DNA of 44,781 bases from Flavobacteriaceae bacterium (GTDB taxonomy: Bacteria > Bacteroidota > Bacteroidia > Flavobacteriales > Flavobacteriaceae). The stretch covers positions 1-44,781 of the forward strand of contig JABXIJ010000054.1 of assembly GCA_013373105.1 (NCBI GenBank), written 5' to 3'. Shown piece after piece: positions 17,129 through 25,826 of this stretch. Made by a program: the position numbers and the translations under genes. The notes under the pieces are model-generated. The model was not told the DNA's origin. It was given only the letters and a program-made list of their open reading frames with translations, and did not search any database. The number at the start of each line of letters is the position of its first letter. The first letter of the stretch is position 1.

Positions 17129-18802
17129 AGCTTTTAAATAATCTGAAGGTGTAATTCCTTTTAATTTTTTAAATGCTCTAGAAAATGCAGAGGCATTAGA
17201 GTAACCAATTTCTTCTGCTAAAGCTTTAATGGTATAGTTTCTTAAGGTTTTGTTTTCTTTTAGCTGTTTAACCAAATATTCTATTCTTAAATTGGTTATG
17301 TAGTTTTTAAAAGATTGATTATAATTCTTGTTAAAAATGAACGATAAATAAGTTGTATTAGTATCAAGGCTTTTAGCTAGTGAATTAATGTTAAATTCTG
17401 GGTCTAAATAACCTTTAGACTTTTCAAATTCCCTAATGCCTTTTAAAATGTTCTCTTCTACGTCTTTATGAATGTTGTAATCTTTCTTTTTAATTTTAGG
17501 ACTTATTTGAGTTTTAGTTACTTCAAGTTCTTCCTCAATTTTAGATTTCTTAGATTTTAATGAATAATATAGCCAGATTAAAATGATAATTACAATTATG
17601 GCAAAAACTATAATTATAATTTGTTTATTGTTTTCTTTTCTTAAAATACTTCTGTTTAGTACTTTTATATCATTATCATTATGCAAATAGTGTGCTTTAT
17701 TAACTAAGCTTTTATTTTTATTAAATTCATTTAATTCTTTAATGGTGAGTTCAGAGTATTTATAAGCACTATCTAATTTTTTTCTTTTAAAATACTGGTT
17801 TGATAAAATATCGTAAATAGCTATTAACTTTTCCTTATAATTTTTTTCATTTTGGTATTTTTTCAAAAACTTTCTAGCATAAAATACTGCAGAATCATTT
17901 ACACCTAAATTATTATAACAAATTGCCTTTAAAGCATTAATTCTTTGTGTTGTTCCAAATTCCTCTGAATTTTTACTGAATTTTTTGATAAGTTTAAGAG
18001 ACTCATTATATTTTTTCTTAGCAATTAAAACTTCTGATTCTCTTAATTGATATATAGTTTCAGAATCTTTATGTGGTGGATTAAACTTTTGAGCAATACT
18101 ATATGCTTTTTTAAAATAATGGCTTGCAGAATCTAATAATTTACTATTATAGCTTGTACTAGAGTTTAAATAAGATTCTCCAATTAAATTTAATAGTGAG
18201 GATTGGTTTAATTTTAAAAAATAATTAGCCTCTTCTTCATTTCTATGATAGCTTTCCTCTTTTAGATCTTCATATTGTTCAGGAAGTAAAGAAAGATTGT
18301 TTTTTAGTATTTGTCTAGCTTCAACATGTAAACCCATTATACTTTTTATAATAGCTAAATTTTGATTTACTGACCTCATTTGAGCATAGTAAAGTGCATT
18401 TTTAGGAAGTGTTTCAATAACAGATTCTCTTTCTAATACTATTTGAAACGCATATTGATAAAGTCTTTTGTTTTTGTAGATCCAAAACAATCTATTTAAG
18501 GCTGCTAATTTTTCGTGTTTTAAACATTTTTCATTTTTATCCTTTAAATCCTCTAAAACACTTTTAGAAAGTAATTCAGATTCTTCTATTTTACCAATTT
18601 GATAAAAAGCTTTTGATTTATAATTAATAGCTTTATATCTATTACACAAATTTTTAGAATTTTTTAATTTGTTTGCATAATAGAGCATACTATCCTTATT
18701 CTTTTCTGTATGCTCGTATAATTTATTAAGATAGAATTGGTCTAAATCTTGTGCGTTGGTAGTAATAGTGAATAACAAGATAAATACTAGATAATGCTTC
18801 AA
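17120..18802 (-). CDS. Membrane-bound TPR / AraC-type transcriptional regulator
   Basis: The frame gives a sensor-regulator in one chain. Numbering from an upstream TTG at 18880: signal peptide 27-44, helical TPR-like repeats about 50-400 outside the cytoplasm, a membrane helix about 420-440, and an AraC-type double helix-turn-helix at about 497-585 (SLAKSLDTNTTYLSFIFNK and LAEEIGYSNASAFSRAFKK). The chosen start is the TTG at 18802 because it yields a textbook signal peptide, MKHYLVFILLFTITTNAQ; the 18880 TTG would add 26 residues before it. Such proteins resemble hybrid two-component regulators without the kinase. It is divergent from the polysaccharide operon, which it could control, but that is an inference. 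Confidence 0.85.
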   Translation of the reverse strand: MKHYLVFILLFTITTNAQDLDQFYLNKLYEHTEKNKDSMLYYANKLKNSKNLCNRYKAINYKSKAFYQIGKIEESELLSKSVLEDLKDKNEKCLKHEKLAALNRLFWIYKNKRLYQYAFQIVLERESVIETLPKNALYYAQMRSVNQNLAIIKSIMGLHVEARQILKNNLSLLPEQYEDLKEESYHRNEEEANYFLKLNQSSLLNLIGESYLNSSTSYNSKLLDSASHYFKKAYSIAQKFNPPHKDSETIYQLRESEVLIAKKKYNESLKLIKKFSKNSEEFGTTQRINALKAICYNNLGVNDSAVFYARKFLKKYQNEKNYKEKLIAIYDILSNQYFKRKKLDSAYKYSELTIKELNEFNKNKSLVNKAHYLHNDNDIKVLNRSILRKENNKQIIIIVFAIIVIIILIWLYYSLKSKKSKIEEELEVTKTQISPKIKKKDYNIHKDVEENILKGIREFEKSKGYLDPEFNINSLAKSLDTNTTYLSFIFNKNYNQSFKNYITNLRIEYLVKQLKENKTLRNYTIKALAEEIGYSNASAFSRAFKKLKGITPSDYLKALS

Positions 18803-19007
18803 ATTATAAGTTAGGGTTATAGAAGTATTGTTAATCTTATTTGGGTTTTTAAGTTGTAAATAATGAAAAATTTTACTCAAAATATCTCAATATATTTTAT
18901 GCAATCTATGAACTTTATTTTTTAAAAACAAAGCTTTTATATTTAAAATATACTGTGCATTTTATAAAATGAAGAGTATTTAATTATGTTCACATCTTTT
19001 TATAATA

Positions 19008-19015
19008 TATATTTG
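19008..19015 (+). promoter_or_regulatory. Candidate -7 element of the polysaccharide operon leader
   Basis: TATATTTG is a full match to TAnnTTTG. Transcription would start near 19022 and run directly into the 6-codon ORF and the terminator hairpin. The 351 bases from 18803 to 19153 otherwise hold no gene. Confidence 0.4.
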
Positions 19016-19031
19016 ATTCAAAATAATTACT

Positions 19032-19052
19032 ATGAAAAAGAAGTTGTGGTAA
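19032..19052 (+). other. Six-codon leader ORF (MKKKLW)
   Basis: ATG AAA AAG AAG TTG TGG TAA lies between the -7 candidate and the terminator hairpin. It could be a leader peptide whose translation affects the hairpin, or chance. There is no Shine-Dalgarno sequence, as usual in this phylum. Confidence 0.25.
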
Positions 19053-19062
19053 AAAGGGGTAG

Positions 19063-19088
19063 AAAAGAGGTTTTTTTACCTCTTTTTT
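19063..19088 (+). terminator. Intrinsic terminator in the leader of the glycosyltransferase operon
   Basis: An AAAAGAGG / CCTCTTTT stem with an 8-base loop, continuing into a T-run. It is oriented with the plus strand and lies 66 bases before the first glycosyltransferase start. The gene to its left is on the other strand and points away, so no complete upstream gene needs this terminator. It is therefore an attenuator candidate or the end of a short RNA. Confidence 0.65.
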
Positions 19089-19153
19089 ATTTTTATAAAA
19101 ATTCTTCCTTTAAATCTTTCTAACTTTACTTTTTTTAAAATTAAATAATACCT

Positions 19154-20344
19154 ATGAAAATAGGAATGATATTAGATGCTGCATTTCCTCCAGATCCTAG
19201 AGTACACAATGAAGCTGTTTCTTTGGTAAAAGCTGGATTTAAAGTAGCCTTGTTTTCTCTAAAATATAATAATGAACCTGATTATGAAATTATAGATGGT
19301 TTTGAAGTATATAGGTATAAATCAAATACATTAGAATATAAATTATCTGCATTAGCATATACAGTTCCTTTCTATAATATTTTGATGCAACAAAAACTAA
19401 AAAAGTTTTTTGCTACTATAAAGCCAAATACTATACATATACACGATATGAAAATTGCTGGTGCAGTTTTTAAATCAATAAAAAATAAAAAAATACCTGT
19501 CATTTTAGATTTGCATGATAATTTACCTGAAGTAATGAAGTTATATCCTCATTTACAAAAATTTCCAGGTAAGTATATTATTTCACCAAAAAAGTGGAAA
19601 TTAAAAGAAGAACAATTTATTAAAAAGTCTTCTAAAATTATAACAGTATCTCCCCACTTTATAAATAGTTTAAAAGAAAGAATTCCTCAACAAAAAGAAA
19701 ATTTTGTTTTAGTACCTAATACTATTAGAGCATCATTTTACGAAAATTATGTTGTTAATAATACTATACTTAATAGGTATAAAGACAATTTTGTTATCCT
19801 ATATTTAGGAGATACCCATTTAAGGAGAGGGTTGCAAACAGCTATAGAAAGTTTAAATTATTTAAAAGTTAAAATACCAAATATAAAATTAGTTATTGTT
19901 GGAAAAAACACAACGGATATTATATTAAAACAACTAGTACAAGAACTTGAATTAAATAAGTATGTTGATTTTGAAGGATGGCAAGATGTTTCATTATTCC
20001 AGTCTTATATTTCGGCTAGTCATATTTGCATATCTCCATTACACAGAAATCTACAACATGATGTAGCATATGCAAACAAAATATTTCAATACATGAGTTT
20101 TGGTAAACCTTTATTGGTTAGTAATGCAACAGCACAAAAAGAACTTGTAGAAAAGTATCAAACAGGATTAATTCATAAAGATAGAGATGTGTTAGATTTC
20201 ACCAATAAAGTGCTAGATTTGTATACTAATGAAGACCTAAGAAAGCAATTAGGAGATAATGGTCAGCACTTTGTGAAAAATCATTTTACCTGGGAACAAA
20301 CTTCAAAAGAATTAATAAAACTGTATACTAATTTAAATAATTGA
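19154..20344 (+). CDS. Glycosyltransferase family 4-type enzyme (GT-B fold)
   Basis: A 396-residue cytoplasmic glycosyltransferase. The N-terminal Rossmann domain starts MKIGMILDAAFPPDPRVHNEA, typical of acceptor-side GT4 domains, with HIHDMKIAG and LDLHDNLPE further on. The C-terminal donor-binding domain has VILYLGDTHLRRGLQTAIE, VDFEGW and KIFQYMSFGKPLLVSN, the family's nucleotide-sugar region. It should add a sugar to a growing lipid-linked glycan; sugar and linkage cannot be predicted. It is first of three genes and its stop overlaps the next start by four bases. Confidence 0.9.
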   Translation: MKIGMILDAAFPPDPRVHNEAVSLVKAGFKVALFSLKYNNEPDYEIIDGFEVYRYKSNTLEYKLSALAYTVPFYNILMQQKLKKFFATIKPNTIHIHDMKIAGAVFKSIKNKKIPVILDLHDNLPEVMKLYPHLQKFPGKYIISPKKWKLKEEQFIKKSSKIITVSPHFINSLKERIPQQKENFVLVPNTIRASFYENYVVNNTILNRYKDNFVILYLGDTHLRRGLQTAIESLNYLKVKIPNIKLVIVGKNTTDIILKQLVQELELNKYVDFEGWQDVSLFQSYISASHICISPLHRNLQHDVAYANKIFQYMSFGKPLLVSNATAQKELVEKYQTGLIHKDRDVLDFTNKVLDLYTNEDLRKQLGDNGQHFVKNHFTWEQTSKELIKLYTNLNN

Positions 20345-21603
20345 AAGTCTTAATTCTTACATATTATTGGCCACCTGCTGGAGGTAGTGGTGTACAACGT
20401 TGGTTAAAGTTTGTAAAATACTTACCTGAGTTTAAAATTACTCCAATTGTTTTTACTGTTGATAATGCTAACTATCCAAAAATTGATAATTCATTAATAA
20501 ACGATATTTCTGATGAAATAGAAGTGCTAAAAACACCTATAAAAGATCTTTCTAACTATTTTTTTTGGAAAAAAATGAAGAGTAATAATTCTGGTGTTTC
20601 TAATGCTACAAATAATAAAATTTTGTCTTTTATTAGAGGTAACTTTTTTATTCCAGATCCAAAAATACTTTGGAAAAAGGATGCTTTAAAAGCCATTAAA
20701 GCCTATTTGAAAGAAAATTCAGTAGATGTAATTATTTCAACAGGCCCACCACATAGTGTACATTTAATTGCAAAAGAAATTCAAAAAAGTTATCAAATTC
20801 CTTGGATTGCCGATTTTAGAGATCCATGGTCAAATTTATATTACCAAAATGAATTTAAACAATTACGTTTTGCTAAAAATAAAAATAGGCAACTAGAAAA
20901 ATCTGTTCTTAAATCAGCAGATTGTATATTAACAGTTAGTAATTCTTTACAAAAAGAATTTTCTAAAGTTGCTAAAAGAGTAGAGGTAATTACAAATGGT
21001 TTTGACGATGAAGTTTTAAATTCAAGTGAAATAAGCTTAGATAAAAAATTTAGCATTTCTTACATTGGTTTATTGCCCAAACAAAGTAATCCAAAAAACT
21101 TATTTAAGGTTTTACAAACTTTAATAAAAAAAGTTGATGGATTTAAACAGGATTTACAGCTTAATTTTGTTGGAGATATTTCAGATGAAATTAAAAATGA
21201 TATTCAAGGTTTAGGTTTAATAGATAACTCAAAATTTCATGGCTATGTTTCTCATAAAGAGGCTATAAATTTTCAAAAATCATCACAAGTACTGTTGTTG
21301 TTAATTCCTAATGTAGAAAACTCTCAAGGCATTCTAACTGGTAAACTATTTGAATATTTAACCTCTATAAGACCAATTTTAGCATTAAGCTCATCAAAAG
21401 GCGATTTAGCAGAAATACTAAATGAAACCAAAGCAGGTAAGTTATTTTCATATAAAGATACAGAAGATCTAGAGCAAGAAATACTCAGTTTATATGAGCT
21501 TTATAAAAAAGGAGCGTTAGGAATTAGGTCTAAAAATATCGAAAAATTTCACAGAAAAAACTTAACCAAAGACTTATCTGAATTAATAAAAAGTCTAACT
21601 TAG
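20341..21603 (+). CDS. Glycosyltransferase family 4-type enzyme, second of the cluster
   Basis: A 420-residue GT-B glycosyltransferase. The start is TTG at 20341 in the overlap TTGA with the preceding stop; the resulting N-terminus, MKVLILTYYWPPAGGSGVQR, is the well-conserved start of this subfamily, so the TTG is well supported. Other landmarks are WIADFRDPWSNLYY in the N-terminal domain, the TNGFDD hinge region, and the donor site GILTGKLFEYLTSIRPILAL. The overlap implies translational coupling to the upstream glycosyltransferase. Probably acts in surface polysaccharide or glycolipid synthesis. Confidence 0.9.
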   Translation: MKVLILTYYWPPAGGSGVQRWLKFVKYLPEFKITPIVFTVDNANYPKIDNSLINDISDEIEVLKTPIKDLSNYFFWKKMKSNNSGVSNATNNKILSFIRGNFFIPDPKILWKKDALKAIKAYLKENSVDVIISTGPPHSVHLIAKEIQKSYQIPWIADFRDPWSNLYYQNEFKQLRFAKNKNRQLEKSVLKSADCILTVSNSLQKEFSKVAKRVEVITNGFDDEVLNSSEISLDKKFSISYIGLLPKQSNPKNLFKVLQTLIKKVDGFKQDLQLNFVGDISDEIKNDIQGLGLIDNSKFHGYVSHKEAINFQKSSQVLLLLIPNVENSQGILTGKLFEYLTSIRPILALSSSKGDLAEILNETKAGKLFSYKDTEDLEQEILSLYELYKKGALGIRSKNIEKFHRKNLTKDLSELIKSLT

Positions 21604-21607
21604 TAAC

Positions 21608-23104
21608 ATGGGAATTGTTTTAAAGCAATCTTTTAAAAACACCATATTTATCTACTTAGGCTTTTTAGTAGGTGGTATAAATACATTGTTTCTTTACACT
21701 CGTTTTTTAGAAGACACTTACTATGGTTTGGTTACTTTTTTATTAGCTACATCTAATTTAATTATGCCTTTAATAGCTTTTGGTATTAATCATACAATCG
21801 TTAAGTTCTATTCAAGCTATTTTACTAAAGTAGAGCAAGATAAGTTTTTATCATCAGTTTTATTTTTACCACTTTTAATTGCCATTCCTTTAGGTTATTT
21901 AGGAGGTGTTTTTTATGAAGAAATTAGTAGTTATTTATCCGTAGAAAATCCAATAATAAAAGATTACACTTTTATAATATATTTAGTTGCTTTTACTTGT
22001 GCTTATTTCGAGGTTTTTTATGCTTGGGCAAAAGTGCAATTGCATTCTGTATTTGGTAATATTTTAAAAGAATTGTGGAATAGAGTAGTGGTAATGCTAT
22101 TACTTTTTGCTGTTTACTTTCAATTTATAACCAAACCAGAATTCATCTATTACTTAACAGGATTTTACTTTTTAAGAATGTTTGTAATGATGATTTATGC
22201 TTTTCGATTGTATTTTCCTAAAATCACGTTAACCTTTCCTTCGAATTACAAAGAAGTATTACGTTTTTCTGGATACATAATTTTAGCAGGAAGTGCAGGA
22301 GCTATTATACTTGATATAGATAAATTTATGATTCCTGGTAAAGAAGCAATAAGTGTAGCAGCATATTACTCTGTAGCTGTTTTTATTGGATCATTTATTG
22401 AAGCTCCAAGTAGAGCTATGTTAAATATTCTACAACCTTTAACCTCTAAAACTTTAAATGAAGATAATATAAAGGAAGTTGCTTCTTTATATAAGAAAAG
22501 TTCTATTAATTTATTATTGATTAGTGGTTTCTTTTTTGTGTTGATTAATGCTAATATCACAGAATTATTTAAACTATTACCCAAAAATTATGCTGGTGGA
22601 GAACTAGTGGTTTTTATGATTTCCTTTTTAAAAATGTATAATGGTTTTTTAGGAAATAATGGTGCAATAATTAATAACTCTAAATTTTATAGAATTACAT
22701 TACCTATTAGTGTTGCCATGGCTTTTTCTGTATATTTTTTAAACAAATTATTTTATTACGAATTAGATTTTGGCACAAATGGACTAGCTTTAGCGACTTT
22801 AATAGTAATTTTTACAGCCAATACATTTAAGCTTTACTTTGTAAATAAAAAGTTTTCTATAACGCCTTTTACCAATAAGACTTTTAAAATGTTAATGATA
22901 ATATTGGGTATTTATGTTGCTTTTAATTTTTGGGATTTTCCTATAAATGATATTTATTTTTATAAAATTCCAATTCATCCAATATTAAATATAGCTTTAA
23001 AAAGTGCAATAATAATTCCTTTATACCTTTATTTAATTATAAAATTAGATATCTCTCCAGAAATTCAAAATCTTATAAAAAGATTTACAAAAAGCAATCT
23101 ATAA
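21608..23104 (+). CDS. Oligosaccharide flippase (Wzx/MOP family)
   Basis: A 498-residue inner-membrane protein with about 12-14 hydrophobic helices, the usual size of polysaccharide-unit flippases. The N-terminus KQSFKNTIFIYLGFLVGGIN and the first-helix pattern TRFLEDTYYGLVTFLL are typical of Wzx-like members of the MOP superfamily. It would move a lipid-linked oligosaccharide across the inner membrane. It starts four bases after the second glycosyltransferase. No Wzy polymerase or initiating transferase is in the window, so the locus is incomplete here or works with genes elsewhere. The last 20 bases overlap the converging DUF6122 gene. Confidence 0.9.
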   Translation: MGIVLKQSFKNTIFIYLGFLVGGINTLFLYTRFLEDTYYGLVTFLLATSNLIMPLIAFGINHTIVKFYSSYFTKVEQDKFLSSVLFLPLLIAIPLGYLGGVFYEEISSYLSVENPIIKDYTFIIYLVAFTCAYFEVFYAWAKVQLHSVFGNILKELWNRVVVMLLLFAVYFQFITKPEFIYYLTGFYFLRMFVMMIYAFRLYFPKITLTFPSNYKEVLRFSGYIILAGSAGAIILDIDKFMIPGKEAISVAAYYSVAVFIGSFIEAPSRAMLNILQPLTSKTLNEDNIKEVASLYKKSSINLLLISGFFFVLINANITELFKLLPKNYAGGELVVFMISFLKMYNGFLGNNGAIINNSKFYRITLPISVAMAFSVYFLNKLFYYELDFGTNGLALATLIVIFTANTFKLYFVNKKFSITPFTNKTFKMLMIILGIYVAFNFWDFPINDIYFYKIPIHPILNIALKSAIIIPLYLYLIIKLDISPEIQNLIKRFTKSNL

Positions 23105-23390
23105 AATCTGTAAGCATATGAAATAATAATGCTATACATACAATTCTAACTTTTTTAAAAAACAATCCTGCAATATAAACTCCAATAGCATAATAACTAT
23201 GTAAAGGATGAAAATTAATACTACATCTATTGGCTTGAAAAATAGGATTTGCCAATAAATGATCTAAATCAACTAACATAGATGCTAAAAAGATAAAGTA
23301 TACAGTTTTCCACTTTTCTCGAAAAAACAACAATGAAATACCTAATGGAACAATAAAGTGTAATGAGTAATGTATGGCAAATTTTAGCAT
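23085..23390 (-). CDS. DUF6122 family small membrane protein
   Basis: A 101-residue membrane protein with about three to four hydrophobic segments. The family pattern is visible: HYSLHFIVPLGIS, ASMLVDLDHLLANPIFQ, FHPLHSYYAI and LLFHMLTDFIDC. The DLDH, HPLHS and HMLTD histidine/aspartate motifs resemble those of metal-dependent membrane hydrolases (YdjM-like), but no activity is established. It is last in the parA-lepB cluster, 27 bases after wbqC, and overlaps the end of the flippase gene by 20 bases. Confidence 0.82.
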   Translation of the reverse strand: MLKFAIHYSLHFIVPLGISLLFFREKWKTVYFIFLASMLVDLDHLLANPIFQANRCSINFHPLHSYYAIGVYIAGLFFKKVRIVCIALLFHMLTDFIDCFL

Positions 23391-23417
23391 AAAGCACCTA
23401 GCAACACAGCCTTATAT

Positions 23418-24014
23418 TTAAAAAAAACTAACTGCATTAGGACCTTCCATAAATATTAAATCTAGTATAGATAGGTTTGGAATAAAACCATGTTTATCAT
23501 CAAACATTTGAGTGTATGGTTCAACTACTTTTTCTGGTTGTAATTTTCTTTCTGCAAGATGTCTAAAATCAATTTCAGTTGTTTCTAAATGATAACTTTC
23601 AGTTGTTTTAAAAGAATCTTCTAATTGAAGTGCATCTGTAATAAACTTAAAAGTGTCTATGTTTAAATCGTGCAAAAAAGTGTATTTTTTTTCGAAAATT
23701 GGAGCAATATCATCTTCAAAAAATTCAAAATAAGGTGATACTCTATAAGCAGTTTGAATAGATTTAAAATGTTGATCTTGCCAAGGAAAATCATTTTCGA
23801 TTAAAGTGTCTTTGGTTTTTTTTCTACCTTCTTTTTTATTGTGCTTTACAGGTACACTTAACAACTGTTTTCCATTTCCATTATAGATGTAACACCTATT
23901 TCTATAGCTTTGTTTTTGATAATTATCATGTAATTCAAAAACAACTTCATTAGCTTTGCTTAATGCAGCATATTGTGAAATTGGTGAAAAATATGTAGGA
24001 ATAAACAAGCTCAT
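23418..24014 (-). CDS. WbqC family protein
   Basis: A 198-residue cytoplasmic protein of the WbqC-like family. The N-terminus IPTYFSPISQYAALSKANEVVFE and then KQSYRNRCYIYNGNGKQLLSVPVK are characteristic. The family was named after O-antigen loci and is proposed, without firm biochemical proof, to be involved in sugar or glycolipid modification. In Bacteroidota it commonly follows lepB, as here: its ATG lies one base from the lepB stop. This makes a conserved-operon role more likely than a specific link to the nearby polysaccharide genes on the other strand. Confidence 0.9.
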   Translation of the reverse strand: MSLFIPTYFSPISQYAALSKANEVVFELHDNYQKQSYRNRCYIYNGNGKQLLSVPVKHNKKEGRKKTKDTLIENDFPWQDQHFKSIQTAYRVSPYFEFFEDDIAPIFEKKYTFLHDLNIDTFKFITDALQLEDSFKTTESYHLETTEIDFRHLAERKLQPEKVVEPYTQMFDDKHGFIPNLSILDLIFMEGPNAVSFF

Positions 24015-24015
24015 T

Positions 24016-25749
24016 TTAAGCTTTTTTCTTCTTTTTATTTCTAAAATAACTCCAGCCTATATAAGCAGCTATTAAAGCAAAAACTAAATATCTGTAAGAC
24101 ACAGGTTCACCATCACCACCAACTGTAGTAAACATTCTGTCCCATCTTATAGATTTAATTTTAGCTGCAAAACCTTGTGCGTTTGCATCCCAACTAAACC
24201 AAATCATTACAGGTTTTCCTAAAACATGGTCAAAAGGAACAAATCCCCAATAACGTGCATCTAATGAGTTGTGTCTATTGTCTCCAACAAGCCAATAATA
24301 ATCTTGTTTAAAAGTATATGAATCAGCCTTTTTACCATTAATAAAAATATCATCACCATTTATTACTAAATCATTATTTTCATAATTTTTGATGATTTGC
24401 TCGTAAAAAGGAATTGATTTAGCATCAAGTTTTACTGTAGCTCCAGCTTTTGGTATGTAAAGAGGTCCAAAATTATCTTGACTCCAACCTAATTCTTTTA
24501 CATGTGGAAAAATTGCAACGTCAGCATCATGATTTATTTTAGTAACAGACTCAGTAAGTGGATATTGTTTAAGTATTGCAACTTCTTCTTCAGTAAGATT
24601 AATGTTTATTTTATTATCTACATTTATCATTTTAAGACGTGTAGCAAAATCTGGGTTTATACCACCTGCAACTTCTGTGTATAAAGAGTCTTCACCAATT
24701 TTAGTTAAGCTTCCATTTTGTTTTATAGCATCTTGGACTTTTGGGTTTTTCCAATATTCAGTTAATATTTTATAAACAAAAGTTCGTTCTTTATCAATTA
24801 AAAATTTTGGATAAGTTGTTGCATCAATAGGCTTTTTAGCTTCATAGGTATAGAAAAATTGAAGTTTTGCTCTATATGGTAATTCGTTCTTTTTACCATT
24901 AATATAAAAATAGCCATCCTTCATTTCTAAAGTATCGCCAGCAATTCCAATACAACGTTTTACGTAGTTTGTCTTTTTATCAACGGGTTTATAAGTAAAT
25001 TTTCCTGAATTATCTCCCCACATTGTTGCTAAAGAATCTGCAGGCCAATTAAAACAAACAATATCGTTATTTTTAATTTTTTGCAACCCTGGTAAACGCA
25101 TATATGGCAACTGAGGTTTTTTTGTATAGGATACAAATGATGGTGTTAAATTAAACCCTAAGAATGGAACTGGAATTGCTGGAATTGTATCATGTACCAT
25201 TGGTGCTGCAACTACTGTGCTTGGCACTCTTGCACCATAATGAAACTTACTTACAAAAAGATAATCGCCAACTAATAAACTCTTTTCTAAAGAAGATGTT
25301 GGAATGGTAAAAGGCTGCATAAAATATGTGTGTACTAAGGTAGCAGCTATTATTGCAAAAGTTATTGAACTTACCCATTCACCTAATTCAGAACGTGGCT
25401 TTAAACTTCTGTCTTCATTGTATTTAGCGTCAGTAGTATAGTTTATATAGAAAATATATAATCCTAATGTAAGTATAACTAATATAGACTCTAAGCGTTT
25501 GTAAAAGCCAAAAGTTCTAATGGTTTCAATCCAAATAACTGGAAACATCAATAAATTTACAATTGGAATAAATAATAAGATAATCCACCATTTTGGGCGA
25601 TTAATAATTTGCATTAAAATAACGCCATTATAAATTGGAACTGCAGCTTCCCAAGCTTTTCTACCTGCTTTTTCGTAAAGTTTCCATGTTCCTAAAAAAT
25701 GAATGATTTGAATTACTATAAAAAAGATGAACCATTGAGTGAATGACAT
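24016..25749 (-). CDS. lepB: Signal peptidase I with N-terminal membrane domain and long insertions
   Basis: Cleaves signal peptides of exported proteins. The 577 residues are well above the usual 200-320. Residues 1-105 form a four-helix membrane region like DUF5684. The S26 domain follows: box B TIPTSSLEKSLLVGD with catalytic S153, box D YVKRCIGIAGD with catalytic K264, and box E GDNRHNSLDARYWGFVP (489-505). The Ser-Lys distance is 111 residues compared with 55 in E. coli LepB, and about 220 residues separate boxes D and E, so there are two large periplasmic insertions. A C-terminal membrane helix lies at about 553-570. It is 77 bases downstream of dapB. Confidence 0.95.
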   Translation of the reverse strand: MSFTQWFIFFIVIQIIHFLGTWKLYEKAGRKAWEAAVPIYNGVILMQIINRPKWWIILLFIPIVNLLMFPVIWIETIRTFGFYKRLESILVILTLGLYIFYINYTTDAKYNEDRSLKPRSELGEWVSSITFAIIAATLVHTYFMQPFTIPTSSLEKSLLVGDYLFVSKFHYGARVPSTVVAAPMVHDTIPAIPVPFLGFNLTPSFVSYTKKPQLPYMRLPGLQKIKNNDIVCFNWPADSLATMWGDNSGKFTYKPVDKKTNYVKRCIGIAGDTLEMKDGYFYINGKKNELPYRAKLQFFYTYEAKKPIDATTYPKFLIDKERTFVYKILTEYWKNPKVQDAIKQNGSLTKIGEDSLYTEVAGGINPDFATRLKMINVDNKININLTEEEVAILKQYPLTESVTKINHDADVAIFPHVKELGWSQDNFGPLYIPKAGATVKLDAKSIPFYEQIIKNYENNDLVINGDDIFINGKKADSYTFKQDYYWLVGDNRHNSLDARYWGFVPFDHVLGKPVMIWFSWDANAQGFAAKIKSIRWDRMFTTVGGDGEPVSYRYLVFALIAAYIGWSYFRNKKKKKA

Positions 25750-25771
25750 AGTTTATGTTTTTATACTTTTA

Positions 25772-25804
25772 CAAAGTAAATTTTTCTTATTAAATAAGGC
25801 GCAA
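25772..25804 (-). promoter_or_regulatory. Candidate promoter in front of lepB
   Basis: On the minus strand, TTACTTTG (25779-25772) matches seven of eight positions of TAnnTTTG, and a TTG (25804-25802) lies 22 bases upstream, within the usual -33/-7 spacing. It would allow lepB-wbqC-DUF6122 to be transcribed apart from the par/dapB genes. Confidence 0.35.
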
Positions 25805-25826
25805 AATAGCAAAAATGTTACAGTTT

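Noticed and set aside
19154..23104. A complete capsule or O-antigen locus
   Set aside because: Only two glycosyltransferases and a flippase are present; no initiating transferase, polymerase, export or precursor-sugar genes were found in the window.
25786..25798. 13-base dyad CTTATT-A-AATAAG before lepB, sharing half-sites with the 858-873 dyad
   Set aside because: The spacing differs from the katG dyad and both are AT-only words expected by chance in this composition; not strong enough to claim a shared operator.
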